A stretch of DNA of 64,000 nt from Paraburkholderia sp. D15 (GTDB lineage: Bacteria; Pseudomonadota; Gammaproteobacteria; Burkholderiales; Burkholderiaceae). A program made the position numbers and the translations under genes. Shown in pieces: positions 54,876 to 62,444 of the stretch. Numbering within the stretch: the first letter of the stretch is position 1; each line of letters opens with the position of its first letter. Location: assembly GCF_029910215.1 (NCBI RefSeq), contig NZ_CP110396.1, positions 2,108,001 to 2,172,000 of the forward strand, read 5' to 3'. The notes beneath the pieces were generated by a model, which saw only the letters and a program-made list of their open reading frames with translations, searched no databases and was not told the DNA's origin.

Positions 54876-56234
54876 ATGCTCGACTCCAGCGCTCGTTTGA
54901 CCGGCCTGCTGTGCGGCACGCAACCGATGAACGACATCTGGTCGCCGCACGCCACGCTGCAACGCATGCTCGACGTCGAAGCGGCGCTGGCGCGCGCGTC
55001 GGCCCTGCATCGCGTGATTCCGGATTCGGCGGTACCCGCGATCGAAGCCGCGTGCCGCGCCGGACAACTCGACGCCGACGCGCTCGCACGCGACGCCGCG
55101 TTGGGCGGCAACCTCGCCATCCCGCTCGTCAAGCAACTCACCGCGCGCGTGAAGAGCGCCGACGCGGAGGCCGCGAAATACGTGCATTGGGGCGCGACGA
55201 GTCAGGACATCATCGACACGGCGACGGTGCTGCAACTGCGCGATACGTTCGCTCTGCTGGATCACGGCCTGCAAGCCACATGCGACGCATTGGCCACGCT
55301 CGCGGCCACGCATCGCGCGACACCGATGATCGGCCGCACGTGGTTGCAACAGGCGCTGCCCATCACGCTCGGCCTCAAATTCGCGCAATGGCTCGACGCG
55401 CTGCTGCGCCATCGCGAGCGGCTCGACGCCTTGCGCGCGCGTGTGCTGGTGCTGCAATTCGGCGGCGCGGCCGGCACGCTCGCGAGTTTGCGCGAGGCCG
55501 CGCCGTCGGTGACGCAGTCGCTTGCCGACGAACTCGGCCTCGCCGTACCCACCCTGCCGTGGCACACGCAGCGCGATCGCATCGCTGAAACCGCCGCGCT
55601 GTTCGGCATGCTGATCGGCACCCTCGGCAAGATCGCGCGCGACATCTCGCTACAGATGCAGACCGAAATCGACGAGCTGGCCGAACCCGCCGCGGCGGGC
55701 AAGGGCGGTTCGTCGACGATGCCGCACAAGCGCAATCCCGTCGGCTGCGCGGCGGTGCTGACCGCCGCGACCCGCGCACCGGGCCTCGTCGCCACCGTGT
55801 TCGCGGGCATGGTGCAGGAACACGAACGCGCGCTCGGCGGCTGGCAGGCCGAGTGGGATGCGTTGCCGGATCTCGCGCGTCTCGCGGGCGGTGCGCTCGC
55901 CCATATCGAACAGATCGTCACAGGGTTGAACGTGAACGTGGCGCGTCTCGCCGCGAACCTCGACGTCACGCACGGGTTGATTCTCGGCGAGGCGGTCATG
56001 CTCGCGCTGGGTGACAGCATCGGGCGGCTGGATGCGCATCATGTGGTCGAGCGCGCGTCGAAGGAAGCGATCCGCGACGGCCGTACCCTGTTCGACGTGC
56101 TCGCCGCCGATCCGGCCGTCACCGCTCATCTATCGGTCGAGCGTCTGAAGCAGTTGCTCGATCCCGCACACTATGCCGGCCAGGCGCACGCCTATGTCGA
56201 CGCCGTGCTGGCGCTTCACACCACGCGCGCCTAG
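54876..56234 (+). CDS. pcaB: 3-carboxy-cis,cis-muconate cycloisomerase
   Basis: 452 residues of the fumarase/aspartase superfamily with the signature GGSSTMPHKRNPVGCA and the PcaB-type WGATSQDIIDTATVLQLRD. The region VQEHERALGGWQAEWDALPDLARLAGGAL is typical of PcaB rather than argininosuccinate lyase. Converts carboxymuconate to carboxymuconolactone. Confidence 0.92.
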   Translation: MLDSSARLTGLLCGTQPMNDIWSPHATLQRMLDVEAALARASALHRVIPDSAVPAIEAACRAGQLDADALARDAALGGNLAIPLVKQLTARVKSADAEAAKYVHWGATSQDIIDTATVLQLRDTFALLDHGLQATCDALATLAATHRATPMIGRTWLQQALPITLGLKFAQWLDALLRHRERLDALRARVLVLQFGGAAGTLASLREAAPSVTQSLADELGLAVPTLPWHTQRDRIAETAALFGMLIGTLGKIARDISLQMQTEIDELAEPAAAGKGGSSTMPHKRNPVGCAAVLTAATRAPGLVATVFAGMVQEHERALGGWQAEWDALPDLARLAGGALAHIEQIVTGLNVNVARLAANLDVTHGLILGEAVMLALGDSIGRLDAHHVVERASKEAIRDGRTLFDVLAADPAVTAHLSVERLKQLLDPAHYAGQAHAYVDAVLALHTTRA

Positions 56235-56258
56235 CGCACTCACCAGGGAGTAACCGGC

Positions 56259-57050
56259 ATGCCCTACGCCGCAGTCAACGGCACCGAGCTGCATTACCGG
56301 ATCGACGGCGACCGTCACGGTAACGCGCCGTGGATCGTGCTGTCGAATTCGCTCGGCAGCGATATGTCCATGTGGACGCCGCAGGTCGCGGCGCTGTCGC
56401 GGCACTTCCGCGTGCTGCGCTACGACACGCGCGGTCATGGGCACTCTGAAGCGCCGAAGGGACCGTATTCGATCGATCAACTGGCCGGCGACGTGCTCGG
56501 CCTGATGGATACGCTGAAGATCGCCCGCGCGAATTTCTGCGGGTTGTCGATGGGCGGGCTGACTGGCGTCGCGTTGGCCGCGCGTCACGCGAACCGGCTG
56601 CAGCGTGTCGTGCTGTGCAATACGGCGGCGCGTATCGGCTCGCCGGAAGTGTGGGTGCCGCGTGCCGCGAAAGCGCGCGGCGAGGGCATGCTCGCGCTTG
56701 CCGACATGGTGCTGCCGCGCTGGTTCACGGCGGAGTACATGGCGCGCGAGCCGGTCGTGCTGGCAATGATCCGCGACGTGTTCGTGCACACGGACAAGGA
56801 AGGCTACGCACTGAACTGCGAAGCCATCGACGCCACCGATCTGCGCCCCGAAGCATCCGGTATCCAGCTACCGGCGCTCGTGATCAGCGGCACGCACGAC
56901 CTTGCCGCGACGCCGGCGCAGGGCCGCGAACTGGCGGCATCGATCCCGGGCGCGCGATATGTCGAATTGGACGCGTCGCACATTTCCAACATCGAACAGA
57001 CGGACGCGTTCACCAAGACCGTACTCGATTTTTTGACGGAGCCGACATGA
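56259..57050 (+). CDS. pcaD: 3-oxoadipate enol-lactone hydrolase
   Basis: 263-residue alpha/beta hydrolase with nucleophile elbow GLSMGG, RYDTRGHGHSEAPKGPYSIDQLAGDVLGLMDTL and a C-terminal acid/histidine (SGTHDLAATPAQG, LDASHISNIEQTDAF). Opens 3-oxoadipate enol-lactone. The stop overlaps the pcaC start (ATGA). Confidence 0.92.
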   Translation: MPYAAVNGTELHYRIDGDRHGNAPWIVLSNSLGSDMSMWTPQVAALSRHFRVLRYDTRGHGHSEAPKGPYSIDQLAGDVLGLMDTLKIARANFCGLSMGGLTGVALAARHANRLQRVVLCNTAARIGSPEVWVPRAAKARGEGMLALADMVLPRWFTAEYMAREPVVLAMIRDVFVHTDKEGYALNCEAIDATDLRPEASGIQLPALVISGTHDLAATPAQGRELAASIPGARYVELDASHISNIEQTDAFTKTVLDFLTEPT

Positions 57051-57433
57051 ACGACGAAGACCGCTACGAAGCCGGACTCGGCGTGCGTCGCGCGGTGCTG
57101 GGCGATGCGCACGTGGACCGTTCGCTCGCCAACCGCACCGAACTGACTGAGGAATTCCAGAACCTGATTACCCGCTACGCGTGGGGTGAAATCTGGACGC
57201 GCGACGGCTTACCGCGTCACACGCGCAGCCTGCTGACCATCGCGATGATGGTCGCGCTCAATCGCGGCGAGGAGCTGGCATTGCATTTGCGCGCGGCGAA
57301 AAACAACGGCGTGACGCGCGAGCAGATCAAGGAAGTGCTGCTGCAGACCGCGATCTATTGTGGCGTGCCGGCCGCGAATTCGGCGTTTCATCTCGCCGAC
57401 AAACTGTTCCGCGAGGAAGACGCGGCATCCTGA
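57047..57433 (+). CDS. pcaC: 4-carboxymuconolactone decarboxylase
   Basis: 128 residues, CMD/AhpD-like fold: GLGVRRAVLGDAHVDRSLAN, NLITRYAWGEIWTRDGLPRHTRSLLTIAMMVAL and EVLLQTAIYCGVPAANSAFH. Overlaps pcaD by four bases. Its last 46 bases overlap the 3' end of the TetR gene on the opposite strand. Confidence 0.93.
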   Translation: MNDEDRYEAGLGVRRAVLGDAHVDRSLANRTELTEEFQNLITRYAWGEIWTRDGLPRHTRSLLTIAMMVALNRGEELALHLRAAKNNGVTREQIKEVLLQTAIYCGVPAANSAFHLADKLFREEDAAS

Positions 57434-58161
57434 ACGTCGCTTGCCGACACGGGTGACACGGACGACTCGGGCAGCGATGACGGCATCGGCGGCATGGGCG
57501 GCAATTGCAGCCGCACTGCCCGCAACACCGTGTCCTTGATCACCTCGCGCCAATGCGCGAGCGCCGCCTTGTCCATCAGCGGCTCACCGAGAAACGCGCC
57601 GAGCGTGTACTGATTCGCGTTATAGAAATAACCGAGCGACGCGATCATCAGATACACGTCTCGCGCTTTCACGTCGGCGCGAAACACGTTTTGCGCGATG
57701 CCTGCATCCAGCAGCCGCTGCACCACGGAAATCGCGTAACCCGAAATCTCCTTCAGTTTGAGCGACTTTTTCGCGTGCTTGCCTTGATGCAGGTTTTCGC
57801 TCGACAGCAGCGTGACGAACTCGGGGTGATCGAGGTAGTACTGCCAGACGAATTCCACCATCTGTTCGAGACCGTGAATGGGGTTGTCGACGTCGAGATC
57901 GAGCCGGCTTTCCGCCTCGTTGAACTGCGTGTAGATGGTTTCCAGTACTTCGACGAACAACTGTTCCTTGCTGCCGAAGTAGTAGTAGATCATGCGGTCG
58001 TGCGAACTCGCGGCCTTCGAAATGCTCTCCACGCGGCCACTCGCGTAACCCTGTTTCGCGAACACCTTGATCGCCGCCTTGAGGATCTTGGCGCGCGTGT
58101 CCTGCGCCTGTTTCGCGCGGATGCCGGTAGCGCCCGGCTTGCGGACGGCAGTCGAACTCAT
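57388..58161 (-). CDS. TetR-family transcriptional regulator
   Basis: 257 residues from MSSTAVRKPG. N-terminal helix-turn-helix (TRAKILKAAIKVFAKQGYASGRVESISKAA...MIYYYFGSKEQLF) and an all-helical ligand domain (YLMIASLGYFYNANQYTLGAFLG). Divergent from the iron-sulfur reductase operon at 58471, with a perfect palindrome in the shared promoter region, so it most likely controls that operon. The low-complexity end (Ser/Pro-rich) overlaps pcaC. Confidence 0.9.
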   Translation of the reverse strand: MSSTAVRKPGATGIRAKQAQDTRAKILKAAIKVFAKQGYASGRVESISKAASSHDRMIYYYFGSKEQLFVEVLETIYTQFNEAESRLDLDVDNPIHGLEQMVEFVWQYYLDHPEFVTLLSSENLHQGKHAKKSLKLKEISGYAISVVQRLLDAGIAQNVFRADVKARDVYLMIASLGYFYNANQYTLGAFLGEPLMDKAALAHWREVIKDTVLRAVRLQLPPMPPMPSSLPESSVSPVSASDVQDAASSSRNSLSAR

Positions 58162-58470
58162 GACGGTCTCGGCTCTCGTTGTTGGACTCACGGTGAACGG
58201 CTCGCGCGACGCGTTCGCCGGCATCGGCGTAGATTGAAGCCTCGCCGTCATGGCGCTCAGGGTGCGGATGCCGCGTTGCACCATTGAAGCGAATGCCGGG
58301 AAACACGTTGCGCGGACTAATTTGATCGAGTAGATTTCTAACGAGTTTGGTGTAGCGGATACTACACGAACGGTAAGTGACCGCAACATGGAAAGCGGCG
58401 ATGCGCGAGAAAAGGCCTTCAAACAAGGGTTAATCGCGATGCCTCGCCGCCCGGAGCAGGACCGCTTGTA
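58162..58470. other. Divergent promoter region of the TetR gene and the reductase operon
   Basis: 309 bases with a perfect inverted repeat at 58350-58367. No gene seen. Confidence 0.5.
58350..58367. promoter_or_regulatory. Palindromic operator candidate for the TetR regulator
   Basis: GTGTAG-N6-CTACAC, a perfect inverted repeat located 104 bases before the start at 58471 and 189 bases before the TetR start. Size and symmetry fit a TetR dimer. Confidence 0.65.
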
Positions 58471-60114
58471 ATGTCGTCGTATGGAAACCCCACCATGACA
58501 GAACATACGAAGGTCGATTTCGGTGCGGAGCGCGTCGACGGCGAAACCGCGTCGACGCCGGGTCCGACCGTGCTCGAAAAGGCGGCCCCGCGCAGCGAGC
58601 GGATGGCGGCCAACAAGATCGAATGCAATGCGTGTCCCGTGCTGTGTCAGATATCCGAGGGCCGCACCGGCGCGTGCGATCGTTATGCGAATGCGCAAGG
58701 GCGGTTGATTCGCGTCGATCCGGTGGTGTTTCTGTCGCGCGATCAGCGTGCCGCTCATGACGGCGCGAACGCCTCCGCTGCGATGGTCGAATTTGGTGCA
58801 TCGCCGTCGTCTTCATCGGCCTTTGATTCCGCTGCTGGAGAAGACGCGCTGTTCGTCACCGGCGTCGGCGCATCGTCCACTTATCCGGACTACAAACCCG
58901 CGCCGTTCATCGTCGCGTCGAAACACGACGGCGTCGACATGGTCACGGTGGTGACCGAAGGCATTTTCAGCTATTGCAGCTTCAAGGTGAAGATCGACAC
59001 CGATCGCTTTCTCGGCGCGGAGCAATCGAACGTGCGTTGTCAGGGCGAGATCGTCGGCCACGTCACCACCGCGGAATACGGCTCGCAGATGCTGAGCCTC
59101 GGCGGCGTCCATCATCTGACCGGCGGCAGCAAGAAGGAAGGCCGCGTGACCTGCGACATGATGCTCGCGCTCGGCAACAAGGAAGCGGTGGAATTGAGCA
59201 TCGACGACGGCGCGGGTCTGGTGATTCGCGCGGGCGCCGCGCCGGTCGTCGACGGCGTCGAGGAGCAGCGCATGCGCGTAGGTTGCGGCTCGGCGACGAT
59301 CGGCATCTTCGCCAAACAGTGGTTCGGTCACGTCGACGAAGTCGTGGTGGTCGACGATCACATCACTGGCGTGCTGAGCGAGCATCAGGCGGGGCGCTGT
59401 CTTGGCATGGAGCGTTCCGGGGTGAAGATTCGTGGACGGAAATCCACGCCGGGCCGTTACTTTCAGGTCGCGAATCCCGGCACCGGTTGGGGCGGCACCG
59501 ATATTCAGGATCCTTTGGCGATCGTCGAGGGCTTCGATCCCGCGGTGGCGAAGCCGGGCATGCGCGTGCTGATGGTGTCGACGACCGGCGAACATGCGCA
59601 GTGGTACGAACTCGATCGCGATCTCGTGCCCCGCGTCGCGCCGATGCCGGATGCCGTGCGCCGCACGGTCGAGCGGATCGGCGAGAACTGCGAGCCGTCG
59701 CTCGCCACCGTGCTGTTTCTCGGCGGCGCGGGCGGCAGTCTGCGCGCGGGCGCGACCGAGAACCCGGTGCTCCTTACGCGTGCGATCAAACAGAATCTGG
59801 TCAACGTGACGTGCGGCGGCGCGCCGGCCTATGTGTGGCCCGGCGGCGGCATCACGGTGATGGTGGACGTGTCGCGCATGCCGGACCGTTCGTTCGGCAC
59901 GGTGCCGACGCCCGCGCTCGTCGCGCCGATCGAATTCACGATGACGTACGACGCGTATCGCGATCTCGGCGGTCATCTCGATGCGGTACGTTCGTTGAGC
60001 AGCGTACTGGCGAATGGACCCGAGCACCGGGAAGGCGCGCCGCTCGCGCGCCGCACGCTGGCGCGCCATGCCGGCAATCCATGGCCGCCGGGCATGCCGC
60101 CGATGCTCGGCTGA
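58471..60114 (+). CDS. 6-hydroxynicotinate reductase-like iron-sulfur protein
   Basis: 547 residues; an ATG eight codons inside is an alternative start. An N-terminal cysteine cluster C52-x2-C55-x3-C59-x9-C69 (ECNACPVLCQISEGRTGAC) should bind a [4Fe-4S] centre. The rest is a large domain (FVTGVGASSTYPDYKPAPFIVASKHDGVDMVTVVTEGIFSYCSFKVKIDTDR) recalled from proteins annotated as 6-hydroxynicotinate reductase; whether this is the true substrate here is unknown. It starts an operon with a UPF0280 protein, two AA_synth proteins and a branched-chain-type permease. Confidence 0.75.
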   Translation: MSSYGNPTMTEHTKVDFGAERVDGETASTPGPTVLEKAAPRSERMAANKIECNACPVLCQISEGRTGACDRYANAQGRLIRVDPVVFLSRDQRAAHDGANASAAMVEFGASPSSSSAFDSAAGEDALFVTGVGASSTYPDYKPAPFIVASKHDGVDMVTVVTEGIFSYCSFKVKIDTDRFLGAEQSNVRCQGEIVGHVTTAEYGSQMLSLGGVHHLTGGSKKEGRVTCDMMLALGNKEAVELSIDDGAGLVIRAGAAPVVDGVEEQRMRVGCGSATIGIFAKQWFGHVDEVVVVDDHITGVLSEHQAGRCLGMERSGVKIRGRKSTPGRYFQVANPGTGWGGTDIQDPLAIVEGFDPAVAKPGMRVLMVSTTGEHAQWYELDRDLVPRVAPMPDAVRRTVERIGENCEPSLATVLFLGGAGGSLRAGATENPVLLTRAIKQNLVNVTCGGAPAYVWPGGGITVMVDVSRMPDRSFGTVPTPALVAPIEFTMTYDAYRDLGGHLDAVRSLSSVLANGPEHREGAPLARRTLARHAGNPWPPGMPPMLG

Positions 60115-60120
60115 CCGCCC

Positions 60121-60163
60121 GAACCCAAGGCACGAACCCACGGCACGAACCCAAGGCACGAAC
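60121..60163. repeat. 13-bp tandem repeat, three units
   Basis: Three units of GAACCCA(A/C)GGCAC plus a partial GAAC fill the gap between the reductase-like and UPF0280 genes. Confidence 0.9.
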
Positions 60164-60170
60164 GAACCTC

Positions 60171-61163
60171 ATGACCCCCACCCGCACGCCACTCGATGCG
60201 ACCCGCTGGCATTGGCAGCATGGTCCCATCGATCTGATCCTCGCCGCCGACGGCGACGCCCCGGCGTTGCACGCGGCCTACGAGGCGTGCTGGGCGCGCT
60301 TCGCGGAGATCCTGCCGGAACTGGTCGCCGAGTTGAAACGGCTGCGTGCGCCCGTGGACCCTCATGCGTCGCTCGACACCTGCGGCGTGCAAGGCCCGGT
60401 CGCGCGCCGCATGTGGTCCGCCTGCCAGCCGCACAGCACGCGCTACATCACGCCGATGGCGGCGGTAGCCGGCAGCGTCGCGGACGAACTGATCGCGGCG
60501 TTCGCGCGCGACGGCATCTCGCGCGCGTACATCAACAACGGCGGCGACATCGCGCTGTATCTAGGCGAAGGGCAGCAGTATCGGGTCGGTGTCTTCGCCG
60601 ACCTTGCGCAATGGCGAGGTGCACAAAGTGCCCTGAAACACGGCCCATCGCGCACCAATGACCTGGCGCTCGACGCCAGTCTCACGCTCGACGCCACGCA
60701 ACCCGTCCGCGGCATCGCGACGAGCGGATGGCGCGGACGCAGTTTCAGTCTCGGCATTGCCGACAGCGTGACCGTGCTCGCGCGCGACGCCGCCCGCGCT
60801 GATGCCGCCGCGACGATGATCGCCAACGCGGTGGACGTTCCGCATCCGGGCATTCTGCGGCGCCCGGCGGCTTCGCTGAAAGACGACAGCGATCTCGGCG
60901 ACATCCCTGTCACCGTTCACGTGCCCGCGTTGCCGCTGCCGCTGATCGACATCGCGTTGGCGCGCGGCATCGATGCCGCGCGACGTCTGCGTGAACAAGG
61001 TTTGATCGAAGGCGCCGCGTTATTCCTGCAAGGACAGATACGCGTCACCGGGATTCCCGACGACACTCGCGCGCTGCCGGGCCGGCGCGATCAGACAACC
61101 CAGCATACCCAGAATATCCAGAAGACTCAGGAGGCTCCGTGTTCGAAATACGCCGCGTGCTGA
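60171..61163 (+). CDS. UPF0280 (ApbE-related) protein
   Basis: 330 residues. Core motifs resemble UPF0280/ApbE-like flavin-transfer proteins: MAAVAGSVADELIAAFARDGISRAYINNGGDIALYL, RGIATSGWRGRSFSLGIADSVTVLA and DAAATMIANAVDV. It probably helps insert or anchor FMN or acts on a related cofactor, perhaps for the reductase upstream. The last 25 bases overlap the next gene, which starts at a GTG. Confidence 0.78.
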   Translation: MTPTRTPLDATRWHWQHGPIDLILAADGDAPALHAAYEACWARFAEILPELVAELKRLRAPVDPHASLDTCGVQGPVARRMWSACQPHSTRYITPMAAVAGSVADELIAAFARDGISRAYINNGGDIALYLGEGQQYRVGVFADLAQWRGAQSALKHGPSRTNDLALDASLTLDATQPVRGIATSGWRGRSFSLGIADSVTVLARDAARADAAATMIANAVDVPHPGILRRPAASLKDDSDLGDIPVTVHVPALPLPLIDIALARGIDAARRLREQGLIEGAALFLQGQIRVTGIPDDTRALPGRRDQTTQHTQNIQKTQEAPCSKYAAC

Positions 61164-61729
61164 CGCATGTCGAAGAGATTTTTCACGAGTTCGGTCCCGC
61201 GCCCGCGCAGCCGCTCAAACGCGGCGCGATTGCCGCGGTGATGACGAATCCGTTCGCGGGCCGCTACGAAGCGAAAATCGATCACGCGATGGAAGCGCTC
61301 AAGCCGATCGGTTTCGACATGGCGCAACGTCTGCTCGCGGCGATGGCGGTGCCGCATGCGGCGATCGAGAGTTACGGCAAGGGCGCGATTGTCGGCGCGC
61401 GCGGCGAACTCGAACATGGCGCGCTGTGGCACGTGCCCGGCGGTTACGCGATGCGCGAGCTGCTGGAGAAGAACGGCGTGCCGACCAACGCGATCGTGCC
61501 GTCGACGAAGAAAGTGGGCGCGCCGTCCAGTTCGCTCGACGTGCCGCTCACGCACGTCAACGCGAGTTATGTGCGCAGCCACTTCGACGCGATCGAAGTG
61601 CGCGTGCCGGGCGCGCCCGCCGCCGACGAACTGGTTTACATCCTCGTGATGAGTACCGGGCAGCGCGTGCATGCGCGCGTCGGCGGACTCGCGAAAGAGG
61701 CGATCGTCGGCAAGGACGGCTTGCGCTGA
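61139..61729 (+). CDS. AA_synth (DUF1185) family protein, copy 1
   Basis: 196 residues starting at GTG, with AGGAGG placed correctly upstream inside the UPF0280 gene. Family motifs: AVMTNPFAGRYEAKIDHAME, ESYGKGAIVGARGELEHGALWHVP, and LTHVNASYVRSHFDAIEVRVPGAPAADELVYILVMSTG. Annotated as amino acid synthesis family, though no member has an assigned reaction that I can state with confidence. A close paralogue follows. Confidence 0.85.
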   Translation: MFEIRRVLTHVEEIFHEFGPAPAQPLKRGAIAAVMTNPFAGRYEAKIDHAMEALKPIGFDMAQRLLAAMAVPHAAIESYGKGAIVGARGELEHGALWHVPGGYAMRELLEKNGVPTNAIVPSTKKVGAPSSSLDVPLTHVNASYVRSHFDAIEVRVPGAPAADELVYILVMSTGQRVHARVGGLAKEAIVGKDGLR

Positions 61730-61750
61730 CCGGCCGCCGGACGAAAAACG

Positions 61751-61809
61751 CGACACGCACGCAACACGCACGCAACATGCAACACGAAAAGAACACGCGC
61801 AACACGCAC
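61751..61809. repeat. Degenerate 11-bp tandem repeat
   Basis: Imperfect copies of GCAACACGCAC (61761-61771 and 61799-61809 exact, others diverged) between the two AA_synth genes. Confidence 0.7.
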
Positions 61810-61826
61810 CCCAATCGGAGAGCGAC

Positions 61827-62411
61827 ATGGCAATCAAGCTTCGCAAGCTGATCGTACAGGTAGACGAAACACGCATTGAAATGGGCCAGCCGATCGATCC
61901 GCCGACGCGCCGCGCGGTTGCGATCGCGGTGATCGACAACCCCTACGCGGGCCGCTACGAAGCGAAACTCGACGCGCTGATCGAAGCCGGCGAAGAACTG
62001 GGCGCGCTGCTCGGCAACAAGTGCGTCGAAGCCCTGGGCATCGCGCCGGGCGACGCGCACAGTTACGGCAAGGCCGCGATCGTCGGCGAAGCGGGCGAGC
62101 TCGAACACGCGGCCGCGATCCTGCACCCCAAGCTCGGCGCGCCGCTGCGCGTGGCGGTCGAGAAAGGCGCGGCGCTGGTGCCGTCGGCAAAGAAGATCGG
62201 CACGCTCGGCACCGCGATCGACGTGCCGCTCGGGCACAAGGACGCCGCCTTCGTGCGTAGCCATTTCGATGCGATCGAAGCGCGCGTGTCCGACGCGCCG
62301 CGCGCCAACGAGATCGTGGTAGCCGTCGCGGTCACGGCGTCGGGCCGGCCGCTGCCGCGCATCGGCGGCTTGCAGGCCAACGAAATCAAGGGCGAGGACG
62401 GCTTGCGCTGA
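61827..62411 (+). CDS. AA_synth (DUF1185) family protein, copy 2
   Basis: 194 residues from MAIKLRKLIVQVDETRIEMG, with GGAGAG upstream. Shares with copy 1 the NPYAGRYEAKLDALIE, HSYGKAAIVGEAGELEHAAAILHP and KDAAFVRSHFDAIEARVS segments and the GxxxxEIxGxDGLR end. The two may form a heteromer. Followed 33 bases later by the permease gene. Confidence 0.85.
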   Translation: MAIKLRKLIVQVDETRIEMGQPIDPPTRRAVAIAVIDNPYAGRYEAKLDALIEAGEELGALLGNKCVEALGIAPGDAHSYGKAAIVGEAGELEHAAAILHPKLGAPLRVAVEKGAALVPSAKKIGTLGTAIDVPLGHKDAAFVRSHFDAIEARVSDAPRANEIVVAVAVTASGRPLPRIGGLQANEIKGEDGLR

Positions 62412-62444
62412 GTTAGCATTCGGGTATTTTTGCCGAGGGTCGCG

